Shown here: positions 1 through 6,704 of the stretch, piece after piece | Position numbering within the stretch: position 1 is the first letter of the stretch | How the letters are laid out: each line of letters starts with the position of its first letter | Notes under the pieces: model-generated | The model's input: only the letters and a program-made list of their open reading frames with translations | Told to the model about the DNA's origin: nothing | Databases searched by the model: none | Program-made: the position numbers and the translations under genes | Source of the DNA: Candidatus Thorarchaeota archaeon MP11T_1 | GTDB taxonomy: Archaea > Asgardarchaeota > Thorarchaeia > Thorarchaeales > Thorarchaeaceae | Length of the DNA stretch: 13,793 nt | Reading direction: 5' to 3' | Assembly (NCBI GenBank): GCA_002825515.1 | Contig: PJET01000051.1 | Coordinates: 1 to 13,793 of the forward strand

Positions 1-583
1 AAGCAACTATAATGTCAACATCAGGAGATGCATCAAGTGCTCTTTTCACATCATCCAAGTACTGTTGGTCACCATTACCTCTGGGATTGTAGATAACAAA
101 ATTGGGGTCATCACCCAGAATGTTGATGTTTCCATCACCAGTATGGAGATCAAAATCGAGAATGTAAGCTGATTCAATGAGTCCCTTTGCTTTCAGATGG
201 AGTAATGACACTGCTATATTGTTGAAATAGCAAAATCCCCAGTATGAATCAAAGGACGCATGATGTCCTGGAGGTCTGAGTAGGCCAAATGCAGGTTCTC
301 CTTGGATTGCAATCTCCGCAGTCTGAATAGAGCCGCCAGCAGCTAGAGTTGCCATTTTGTAGAGGAGACCCGGTCTTGTTGAATCGTAGTCTTGCTTCAC
401 AGATTCCAACGTACGAGTTCCATGGGCTCGGAGGATCTCCTCCTCAGTAGCAGGTCTTGCCTCTACAAACTCGTAATCAGGATGACTTCCTAATATCTCA
501 ACAGCTGTGTCGAGTCTACCTGATGCCCCCGCAGGAGTTCTATCATATTGCTCCTGCATCAAGGGATGATATACGATTTTCAC
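1..583 (-). CDS. HDAC / acetylpolyamine amidohydrolase-family deacetylase, 5' part only
   Basis: This is the N-terminal 194 residues of a zinc-dependent deacetylase of the arginase/HDAC fold; the rest lies beyond the left edge. The start is GTG at 583, right after an in-frame TAA, giving MKIVYHP, the usual opening of this family; the next in-frame ATG is codon 9. Visible motifs are RPPGHH (residues 103-108, the catalytic His pair), GFCYFNN (116-122) and DFDLHTGDG (143-151), where D145 and H147 match two zinc ligands. The third ligand and the catalytic Tyr would lie in the missing part. The residue after H147 is Thr, where eukaryotic class I enzymes have His. Family members remove acetyl groups from lysines or polyamines; the substrate cannot be told here. 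It lies 132 nt downstream of rpl12 on the same strand but is separated from it by a stem-loop, so it is probably its own unit. Confidence 0.9.
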   Translation of the reverse strand, partial: MKIVYHPLMQEQYDRTPAGASGRLDTAVEILGSHPDYEFVEARPATEEEILRAHGTRTLESVKQDYDSTRPGLLYKMATLAAGGSIQTAEIAIQGEPAFGLLRPPGHHASFDSYWGFCYFNNIAVSLLHLKAKGLIESAYILDFDLHTGDGNINILGDDPNFVIYNPRGNGDQQYLDDVKRALDASPDVDIIVA

Positions 584-626
584 ACCTTAATGAGAGTCAA
601 AATCAGCATTTGTGTGTGTGGGTTTG

Positions 627-683
627 AAAAAGGATTTAGCGGGCAGACAGGCTCGCGACCCGTCCGCCCTCTGATATTAGAGG
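627..683 (-). terminator. Stem-loop plus T-run after rpl12, probable transcription terminator
   Basis: The spacer 584-715 between rpl12 and the deacetylase gene holds two adjacent inverted repeats. The larger has arms at 641-651 and 659-669 with a 7-nt loop. Read as minus-strand RNA it forms an unbroken 11-bp stem with two G-U pairs; read as plus-strand RNA those two positions become A-C mismatches. Five T residues in the minus strand (631-627) lie about 10 nt past the stem. A smaller 5-bp hairpin with a 6-nt loop (668-683) precedes it. The position after the last gene of the stalk operon suggests 3'-end formation or mRNA stabilisation. Archaeal terminators mostly need only U-runs, so the function of the stem is inferred. 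Confidence 0.5.
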
Positions 684-715
684 AAAGGATTAAGGGGGAC
701 AGCTGTTTGCCCCGC

Positions 716-1024
716 CTAACCAAAGAGGCTGCCAAGTCCAGCAGTGAACTCTTCTTCCTTCTCTTCTTCCTCTTCTTTCTTTTCTTCCTTCTTTTCCTCA
801 GCGGGAGCTGCACCACCAGCGGTTGCTGGAGCAGCTGCTACCGGCATGACTGCGGCGCTTTTTAGAGCCTCATCGATATCAACATCTTTGAGGGCTGCTA
901 AGAGTGCCTTGATCCTACCCTTATCGGGCTCTACACCAGCTGCAGACAATATTGCTTCCATTGCCTTGGCTGTGAGTTTCTGACCCGCCTTGTGGAGCAG
1001 AAGTGCTGCATATACGTACTCCAT
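716..1024 (-). CDS. rpl12: Ribosomal protein L12 (archaeal P1 type)
   Basis: A 102-residue acidic stalk protein of the large ribosomal subunit, which recruits and stimulates translational GTPases. The N-terminal helical dimerisation domain starts [14 protein letters not shown], as in archaeal P1 proteins. An Ala/Gly/Pro-rich hinge (about 61-75) leads to a Glu/Lys-rich stretch (76-92) and the conserved tail [10 protein letters not shown] (93-102). L10 upstream ends in nearly the same tail, as expected for stalk proteins whose C termini contact elongation factors. The ATG is preceded by AGAGGTAA. It is the last gene of the L11-L1-L10-L12 run, 21 nt after L10. Length and architecture are normal for archaea; it is unrelated in fold to bacterial L7/L12. 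Confidence 0.97.
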   Translation of the reverse strand: MEYVYAALLLHKAGQKLTAKAMEAILSAAGVEPDKGRIKALLAALKDVDIDEALKSAAVMPVAAAPATAGGAAPAEEKKEEKKEEEEEKEEEFTAGLGSLFG

Positions 1025-1045
1025 TGTTGTTACCTCTTGTTTTTC

Positions 1046-2074
1046 TTAGCCGAACAGACCTCCTAAGCCTGCTACGGATTCACCTTCTTCATCTTCTTCC
1101 TCTGGTTCCTCAGGTTCTTGCTGCTCAGCCGCGTCTGTGGCGGGTGCAGCCGCTGTTGATGCTGCCGCAGCAGCTGTTTTTGCCTGATTGACAATCTCAG
1201 AGGGTAGTGCTTCGGGGTCTCTCTCAAAAACCGCTGCAATTAGTGCATTAGATTCTGAGCTAGCTCTGCCCAAAAACGCATCAAGCAAGTCTGGCACGAA
1301 GAATCCTATCTCTAAGGCCAAACTCTTAGCCTCATTGTTGGCTTTTGCAATTATCAGTGGGATTGTATCCTCGGTCGGGATTCCCGTATTCACGGAGAGA
1401 TTGATTGCATATTGATGACCAAGAATCACCTGACTGAATAGTGATTCAATATCAATCTCGAATGAGGCACTTGTGAGAACTTCACCATCACTATACGCTG
1501 CTATCAACTTGAGCTGTAGTTCCATAGGCTCTATTCCTAGTCTAGTTAGCATGAGCGCCATTGCATTTGATATGACCTCTCCTGCATTAACAGCTACAGT
1601 ATCCATTGTGATGTGAATGACCCCACCCCTGACACGAGATGGAATCTTGAGTGCAGCAAGTTCACTGATGAAGGGTCCGGGTGCCACACCTGTGTTCATC
1701 TCTGGTACGATGATGTCCTTTGGTGCAATCTGACCCCCCTTTGCCGGAGCTGCTGTCCTGTTCTCACTGAGGAATTTGCTAAGCGCGAATGGATCCTGGT
1801 CGCTGAAGACGAACGAAACAGGTCCTTTCACGTGCTCTATCAGGTCTTTGATACCTTTCTTGGTACTTTTCTCTAAAGCCCTTATCATCAAGGTGTTACG
1901 TGCCATCTTTATTACTGCAGAACCTCGTAGATTCTCACGAATTCCTTGAAGCTGCTTAGCTCCCACACCCTCAACATTCACAAGACCAATCATTTCGCTA
2001 TTGTTGATAGTTTCTGCGAGAGCGTCAACTGCATCCTGCTTCCATTGTGGAATTTTCTTTTCATATACAGACAC
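1046..2074 (-). CDS. rplP0: Ribosomal protein L10 (P0), stalk base
   Basis: A 342-residue archaeal L10/P0. It binds 23S rRNA with L11 at the GTPase-associated centre and carries L12 dimers on C-terminal spine helices. The N-terminal rRNA-binding domain contains the MARNTLMIRAL segment typical of the family. The C terminus has an Ala-rich linker (about 299-316), an acidic run (317-332) and VAGLGGLFG (334-342), matching the L12 tail. The start is GTG at 2074, chosen because GGTGA lies 6 nt upstream and the protein then opens MSVYEKKIPQWK as in relatives. The gene lies 15 nt after L1, in the conserved ribosomal operon. Confidence 0.97.
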   Translation of the reverse strand: MSVYEKKIPQWKQDAVDALAETINNSEMIGLVNVEGVGAKQLQGIRENLRGSAVIKMARNTLMIRALEKSTKKGIKDLIEHVKGPVSFVFSDQDPFALSKFLSENRTAAPAKGGQIAPKDIIVPEMNTGVAPGPFISELAALKIPSRVRGGVIHITMDTVAVNAGEVISNAMALMLTRLGIEPMELQLKLIAAYSDGEVLTSASFEIDIESLFSQVILGHQYAINLSVNTGIPTEDTIPLIIAKANNEAKSLALEIGFFVPDLLDAFLGRASSESNALIAAVFERDPEALPSEIVNQAKTAAAAASTAAAPATDAAEQQEPEEPEEEDEEGESVAGLGGLFG

Positions 2075-2089
2075 CTATAATCACCAATC

Positions 2090-2746
2090 CTACGCAGACA
2101 CCTCAATTGCTGGTCCCATGGTCGTCTTGACCTTGACACTACTCACCCTCTCGGAGAAGCCTTTGCTCTCTACGAAGCTGAGAACTGCAACCACGTTATC
2201 TGCTATTTCTCTATCACTCATGTTGAAGTGACCCACCTTCACATGGAACGTGGGTGTGTTTCTCATTCTGACACGAACAGTTCGATGGTACTGATTGACT
2301 ATAGCGCCCAGATCTGCTTGAGGTGGGAATGGTCTGGGCATTTTACCTCTTGAACCCAGGGTCTGTCCAAGATAACGACCAATCAAGGGCATCGCATCAA
2401 CAGCAGCGATAAAGAACTCATAGCTCTTAGCCAATGATTTTCGCTCTCTCTTCTCCTCACCAATCTTTGGAATCTCATCTTTCGGAATGACACGTTCTGC
2501 TCCAGCCGCAGTGGCTTTCTCTGCGAACTCTCCGTCTCCAAAAGCACAGATCTTTGGTGGTGGATATAGCGCGTTAGGAAGAACTAATTCTTGGTTTAAT
2601 CTGTTCTCAGGTTTTGTAATGTCAAGCTCCTTCTTTCTGAAGTTGACAGCTAAATCAAAACTCTGCTTGAACTTGATTTTTTTCTTCGTACCCTGAGCTC
2701 GAGCCTCAGCAATTGCTGCTTCTATAGATTCTATACTAAATGACAT
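2090..2746 (-). CDS. rpl1: Ribosomal protein L1
   Basis: A 218-residue archaeal L1, of normal length. L1 forms the mobile L1 arm of the large subunit that helps release deacylated tRNA from the E site. In methanogens it also represses its own operon by binding mRNA; whether it does so here was not tested. Recognisable segments include the N-terminal KKKIKFKQSFDLAVNFR region, the central LGSRGKMPRPFPP segment (the conserved lid of the second domain) and the C-terminal VKVKTTMGPAIEV strand. The Shine-Dalgarno sequence GGGAGTGA overlaps the L11 stop codon, and only 6 nt separate the two genes, which suggests translational coupling. Confidence 0.97.
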   Translation of the reverse strand: MSFSIESIEAAIAEARAQGTKKKIKFKQSFDLAVNFRKKELDITKPENRLNQELVLPNALYPPPKICAFGDGEFAEKATAAGAERVIPKDEIPKIGEEKRERKSLAKSYEFFIAAVDAMPLIGRYLGQTLGSRGKMPRPFPPQADLGAIVNQYHRTVRVRMRNTPTFHVKVGHFNMSDREIADNVVAVLSFVESKGFSERVSSVKVKTTMGPAIEVSA

Positions 2747-2752
2747 CTATTA

Positions 2753-3388
2753 TCACTCCCGAAGAGATTCGTCTAGCTGAGTATCCCATATACCCTCTCG
2801 AACTTCCGCTTGGAACTCCTTTGCAGTCTTGCCTTCTATTGTAACACCCATTTGACCACAAGTGCCTGTAATTATCATCACTGCTGTCTTCATGGTCTGA
2901 GCGGAGAGGTCATCTGCTTTTCCTTTGGCAATTGCTTTCAATTGGTCCAGAGTTAGGTTGCCCACTATATTCGTGCTTGGCTCTCCTGATCCTTTTTCAG
3001 CACCAACCTCTTTCAGTATAAGTGCACTTGTTGGCGGAGTACCTACCTCCACCTCAAAGCTCTTGTCATTAGGATTGACTGTGATTGTCACAGGTACCTT
3101 CAAACCTGTGAATGCTTGTGTGACTTCATTGATTTTAGTCACAACCTGAAAGATGTTAACCCCTGTAGGACCAAGTGCGGGGCCAATTGGAGGCCCTCCG
3201 CTAGCCTTTCCACCTTCAACCATTGCTTCTATTACTACTGGTTTCTCGCTCAATTCTAACACGACTCCTGATGCAGTACATTCAGCGCGTACGCAACACA
3301 TCTGATGGTGTCGACCTGTAGGACAGAATTCTTCAAACATCCAACAAGGTCTACTGCATTCATTGTCACTTTTCTTCACCCCGGACAT
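2753..3388 (-). CDS. rpl11: Ribosomal protein L11 with a possible Cys-rich N-terminal extension
   Basis: L11 is part of the GTPase-associated centre. The core from about residue 45 is typical: VVIEAMVEGGKASGGPPIGP, then GPTGVNIFQVV, and a C-terminal rRNA-binding domain with TGTCGQMGV. The frame is open to an ATG at 3388, giving 211 residues, about 45 more than usual archaeal L11. The extra part holds C11, C15, C22, H27, H28, C31, C32 and C37, a zinc-site-like spacing. No Shine-Dalgarno sequence precedes that ATG. An in-frame GTG at 3262 (codon 43) gives a normal 169-residue protein and sits just behind CAGGAG, but the spacing of about 3 nt is poor. The core identification is certain; the start is not. 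Confidence 0.95.
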   Translation of the reverse strand: MSGVKKSDNECSRPCWMFEEFCPTGRHHQMCCVRAECTASGVVLELSEKPVVIEAMVEGGKASGGPPIGPALGPTGVNIFQVVTKINEVTQAFTGLKVPVTITVNPNDKSFEVEVGTPPTSALILKEVGAEKGSGEPSTNIVGNLTLDQLKAIAKGKADDLSAQTMKTAVMIITGTCGQMGVTIEGKTAKEFQAEVREGIWDTQLDESLRE

Positions 3389-3442
3389 GACGTCAATGCG
3401 TTCATGTCAGATTAAGAGGATAGGCTCGCTCAGTGAGTTTTC

Positions 3443-3451
3443 GTTTTAAGG
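3443..3451 (-). promoter_or_regulatory. Possible TATA box upstream of L11
   Basis: In the 83-nt gap between spt5 and L11 the minus strand reads CCTTAAAAC, close to the CTTAAATC boxes in front of nep1 and the tRNA gene in this window. A start about 25 nt downstream would give a leader of roughly 30 nt before the ATG at 3388, or much longer if L11 starts at 3262. It would let L11-L1-L10-L12 be expressed apart from ftsZ-secE-spt5. Sequence-only inference. Confidence 0.3.
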
Positions 3452-3471
3452 ATTACGACGCAGCAACTAAA

Positions 3472-4158
3472 CTAGTCCTCTGGCTCATGGGCCCAGAATG
3501 AGTCCTCTTCATCGAACTCGTCTTCATCTCCCATAATTATTTCTTCCTCAGCCTCTTCGATGAGCTCTTCCTTCTTTTCAGCCCTTTCAACAATCTTTGC
3601 GAAATCCGCGTGAACCCTGACTGGGATTGTATAAGGACTATCAAGAAGTTCAAGAATTAGTTCTTCTTTACCTGCATCAACTCGAACGACTTTTGCACGT
3701 TCGCCCTTAAACGGTCCTGAGATGATTTCGACAACGTCATCCACTGAGATACCTTCTGCAGCAGGTGGTGGTGCTAAGAATCTATCAATCTCTTCAAGAC
3801 TGACCTTGCCACCAACACGGCCTCTTACGTGAGGAACACCTGAGATTGCAATCTCAACATCCCTAAATTCTGTTGTTTCAATGAAAACATAGCCTCGTAG
3901 GGTTTCAGGGACCAAAATAGCTTTAACACGTCCAAGTAGCTGATTCGTTGATATTAGCTGAGGATCTCCCTTCTTCTTCTTTTTCTTGCAGCTCTTCATG
4001 TGACTCAATGTAGCCTTCTCAGATGAGAAATCCTCTGAGCAGAACGGACATTGCCACACGTCAGTTTCACCTATTACTGCTGTTGTGATGAGATCTGTGA
4101 CACTACGTTCTTGTCCGATTGTCGTACGCACTGCATAGATACTAGTACTTGTTTCCAA
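3472..4158 (-). CDS. spt5: Transcription elongation factor Spt5/NusG with a zinc-finger-like insert in its NGN domain
   Basis: Archaeal Spt5 (with Spt4) clamps RNA polymerase for processivity and links it to ribosomes. Numbering is from TTG at 4158 (228 residues), chosen because GGAGGG lies 7 nt upstream; an in-frame TTG at 4173 has no such site. The NGN domain opens SIYAVRTTIGQERSVTDLI, is interrupted, then resumes with VKAILVPETLRGYVFIE and ISGVPHVRG. The interruption (about residues 29-77) contains CPFC (C37, C40), H53 and C57, i.e. C-x2-C-x12-H-x3-C, then six Lys. Family members have no such element here, and the insert is about 40 residues. A KOW domain follows (about 137-191, with ISGPFKGERAKV), then an acidic tail (194-228). 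The gene lies 46 nt after secE, in the usual order. Confidence 0.95.
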   Translation of the reverse strand: METSTSIYAVRTTIGQERSVTDLITTAVIGETDVWQCPFCSEDFSSEKATLSHMKSCKKKKKKGDPQLISTNQLLGRVKAILVPETLRGYVFIETTEFRDVEIAISGVPHVRGRVGGKVSLEEIDRFLAPPPAAEGISVDDVVEIISGPFKGERAKVVRVDAGKEELILELLDSPYTIPVRVHADFAKIVERAEKKEELIEEAEEEIIMGDEDEFDEEDSFWAHEPED

Positions 4159-4204
4159 GGGATATCCCTCCAAATGTTAGAAGCTTCATCATCCTAGGGA
4201 TGGT

Positions 4205-4393
4205 CTAATAAACACCCCAATTGCTTGTGAGCAGGGTCATGATTATTTGGATTATGAAGCTGACTGCCCCCACAAGGATCATAGCAAGTAGACTGACTCT
4301 AGTACTCATCCAGAGCTCCTTTCTGGAAGGTTTTGTTGCCAATTTCAGGATTCGTCTACTCTCGTTGATGAAGTCACCAACACCCATTTTCAT
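4205..4393 (-). CDS. secE: Protein translocase subunit SecE / Sec61-gamma
   Basis: A 62-residue single-span membrane protein that clamps the SecY channel. The N-terminal amphipathic part contains KPSRKEL (21-27), the conserved Sec61-gamma motif before the membrane. One hydrophobic segment runs from about 33 to 55, and the end is short and extracytoplasmic. ATG at 4393 is preceded by AAGGA at suitable spacing; a second ATG two codons later is possible. It follows ftsZ by 94 nt and precedes spt5, the standard archaeal order. The short 4394-4487 spacer shows no other convincing element. Confidence 0.95.
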   Translation of the reverse strand: MKMGVGDFINESRRILKLATKPSRKELWMSTRVSLLAMILVGAVSFIIQIIMTLLTSNWGVY

Positions 4394-4487
4394 TCACATC
4401 CTTCTATAGTACTGCCTTTGCAGTCATAGGGGTCGGTTGCAGTCTGTCTTGGTTCTCTTTTAACATTTGCTGAGTATCCCTATTTGA

Positions 4488-5615
4488 CTATGTTAGTTTG
4501 GGGATACCTAAATCGCTCTTTAGGTCTTCAACCAAAGGCGTGAAGGGTTCAGTCTTATCGAAAACATAGGGCGAGCTGACTCCGGAAGCAATGATAGTCA
4601 CTCTCAGTCTATCCTCAAGCTCAGGAACAATAAGAGCACCATAGATGACTTCAGCTCCTGGATGAACTTGCTCTGTCACAAGCTCAACCACTCGTTTTGC
4701 CTCAAGCAATTGCAGATCTGCACTTCCACTTACATTAACGAGTATGTTTCGTGCATTTTCAATTGACACATCAATTAATGGATTACGAAGCGCATTGATA
4801 ACTGCCTCTTCCGCCCGATCCTCACCTTGCGCCTCACCAAGAGCAATAATTGATACGCCACCGTTCTTCATGGTTGTACGTACGTCTGCAAAATCTAGAT
4901 TGACAAGACCTGGCTTTGATATGAGTTCTGCAATTCCTTTCACAGCTCGCACGAGGACCTCATCAGCAACCATGAACGCCTCTGGCATAGAGAGGTCTGG
5001 AGCAATCTCTAGCAGTTTCTCGTTTGGTATCGCGATGAGGGTGTCTACATGCTCCATCAGTGCATTTAGTCCACGAGTCGCATTCTTCTTTCTTGTTGCT
5101 CCTTCAACATCAAATGGTAGACAAACTATGGCTACAGTCAACGCACCATTCTCTTTTGCCGCCTTTGCGATGTGTGCTGCTGCACCTGTTCCAGTTCCTC
5201 CACCCATTCCAGCAGTAATGAAAACAAGGTCACCCATGACTACATCTTTGATATCGTCATAGGTTTCAATTGCGGCAGCCTCCCCCACATCAGGATCATT
5301 CCCCGCACCCAGTCCCCCACATGTTTCTCTTCCGAGAAGCAGTTTGTGATGAGAGTTGCAGAAGTAGAGATCTTGCGCGTCTGTATTTGCTGCAAGAGTT
5401 TCAGCTCCCTCAACACCAACCTCCATGAGGCGTGTCATCGCATTGTTGCCAGCTCCACCAACACCAACAACCAATATTCTAGCAGTCACTGACTCTAATA
5501 GCTCAGCAAGCTCTTCATCAGTTGTGGCTGATTTTGGCATTTTCTTGGATTTCTTTGCTTGTGCCTCGCGTTTTTCGCTTGACGACTTGAGGACCTCTTC
5601 TAATAATGGGTGCAT
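4488..5615 (-). CDS. ftsZ: Cell division GTPase FtsZ
   Basis: A tubulin-family GTPase that polymerises into the division ring. Numbered from ATG at 5615 (375 residues): a charged N-terminal extension (about 1-45), [10 protein letters not shown] (about 49-58), NTDAQDL (77-83), the tubulin signature GGGTGTG (138-144) and the T7 loop NLDFAD (239-244) with its catalytic acidic residues. All key GTPase elements are intact. The core is followed by only a short linker and a terminal LGIPKL peptide, reminiscent of bacterial FtsZ C-terminal tethering peptides. An in-frame GTG at 5624 is an alternative start but has no ribosome site. Position upstream of secE-spt5 and NLDFADVRT resemble the euryarchaeal FtsZ1 group; a tree would decide. 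Confidence 0.97.
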   Translation of the reverse strand: MHPLLEEVLKSSSEKREAQAKKSKKMPKSATTDEELAELLESVTARILVVGVGGAGNNAMTRLMEVGVEGAETLAANTDAQDLYFCNSHHKLLLGRETCGGLGAGNDPDVGEAAAIETYDDIKDVVMGDLVFITAGMGGGTGTGAAAHIAKAAKENGALTVAIVCLPFDVEGATRKKNATRGLNALMEHVDTLIAIPNEKLLEIAPDLSMPEAFMVADEVLVRAVKGIAELISKPGLVNLDFADVRTTMKNGGVSIIALGEAQGEDRAEEAVINALRNPLIDVSIENARNILVNVSGSADLQLLEAKRVVELVTEQVHPGAEVIYGALIVPELEDRLRVTIIASGVSSPYVFDKTEPFTPLVEDLKSDLGIPKLT

Positions 5616-5681
5616 ATGTACCACTCAAATCTGAATGATGTTATTTCCATTAGAACTAGAATACTACTGGGGTAATACTCA

Positions 5682-6692
5682 TCAACGTTGACTCTTCTTC
5701 TTCTTTCCCTTTGGTTTTCCTTTTGGCTTGCCTCTTGGTCTACTTCGAGTCTTGGGTCTGAATGTCTTCAAGATGGAATCAATGGAAATCTGATGGCGTC
5801 GAAGAAGTTTCGCCACATCTTCTAGAGCGGGTTGACCATTTTGTGCACCTGCCTTTGTTATAGTGAGTGCTGCTACAGCGTTTGCCATATTCAACGCCTG
5901 CTCAATTCTCTCTGACCTCATCCATGCTGTCACAAATCCCGCAGCAAACGAATCTCCTGCACCAAGAGTGTCAACAACAGGCACCTCAAAGACTTCAGAT
6001 GTACAATACTCGAATCCATCTGTTGCTATCGCACCTTTCTCCCCCATTTTGAGCACAATAATCCCTGGGAATGTCTTCGCAAAATCTCGAAGTGCTCTTT
6101 CAGTTGGATTAATCTTGAAGTAATCTTTGAGTTCTCTCTGGTTCACAAAGAGAAGATCTGTCTGACGAAGAATCCTATCATAATCCAAATTCCCACCAGC
6201 TCGCCCTGGGTCTAATGATAGGATCATTCCATGAGTTGTTGTAACCTCTGCAGCTCGATCAATCATCATTGGAAATGACCCTGCGATATGCACTACTTGA
6301 GCATCGACGATTTTATCCTCTTCAAAAAGGCGTTTCTCTAGAAATTTATTCGCACCTGGTTCGACCACGACGATTCTCTCTTTCGCCGAATCATGAGCAT
6401 AGAAGAAAATTCCCGTAGATTGCTTCTCCAATACTAGAAGACAGCTAGTGTCAACGCCTGCTGTCGCAATCTCCTTTATTGCAAGCTGGCCATAGGCATC
6501 ATCACCTAAGCAACTTACAAGCAAGGTCTTCACACCCAGTTTTGCACTCTGTGTTGCAAAATTAGCTGCAGAACCACCGAATGCTATTCGACCCTCTTCG
6601 CATATCACATGCTCATCTACTTTTGGTAGTGTTTTTACTCTCATATTGACGTCAATATTGACCCGCCCAATTGCAACAACTTCACCGGCCAA
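5682..6692 (-). CDS. PfkB-family (ribokinase-like) sugar or nucleoside kinase with a basic C-terminal tail
   Basis: A 336-residue ATP-dependent kinase of the ribokinase superfamily, which phosphorylates a sugar or nucleoside hydroxyl. PfkB signature 1 is at GGSAANFA (39-46) and signature 2 at DTLGAGDSFAAGF (241-253), with D247 the catalytic base. The substrate cannot be read from these motifs. The kinase fold ends near residue 300. Residues 311-336 form a Lys/Arg/Pro/Gly tail with repeated GKPK units and a KKKK run, unusual for the family and more like nucleic-acid- or ribosome-binding tails. The start is TTG at 6692 with GAGG 8 nt upstream, following argF by 12 nt, so the two are probably co-transcribed. 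It sits between two translation clusters. Confidence 0.9.
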   Translation of the reverse strand: MAGEVVAIGRVNIDVNMRVKTLPKVDEHVICEEGRIAFGGSAANFATQSAKLGVKTLLVSCLGDDAYGQLAIKEIATAGVDTSCLLVLEKQSTGIFFYAHDSAKERIVVVEPGANKFLEKRLFEEDKIVDAQVVHIAGSFPMMIDRAAEVTTTHGMILSLDPGRAGGNLDYDRILRQTDLLFVNQRELKDYFKINPTERALRDFAKTFPGIIVLKMGEKGAIATDGFEYCTSEVFEVPVVDTLGAGDSFAAGFVTAWMRSERIEQALNMANAVAALTITKAGAQNGQPALEDVAKLLRRHQISIDSILKTFRPKTRSRPRGKPKGKPKGKKKKSQR

Positions 6693-6704
6693 ATCATTCG
6701 CCTC

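Noticed and set aside
744..983. Long Ser- or Leu-rich open frames on the strand opposite rpl12 and L10.
   Set aside because: They are mirror translations of the Glu/Lys- and Ala-rich hinge regions of the stalk proteins, not separate genes.
3260..3367. A 35-codon frame (ATG AAT GCA ... TAG) overlapping the start of L11, with GGGGTGA about 12 nt upstream.
   Set aside because: It overlaps the open L11 frame, ribosome-site spacing is long, and the peptide has no recognisable family. It could be a leader peptide if L11 starts at 3262, but nothing else supports it.
4404..4466. A 20-residue frame between ftsZ and secE.
   Set aside because: Too short, no clear ribosome site and no known family; such frames are expected by chance in a 94-nt spacer.
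4744..5262. A 172-codon open frame opposite ftsZ.
   Set aside because: It lies fully inside ftsZ, whose GTPase motifs are intact on the other strand; low stop density in the antisense frame explains it.
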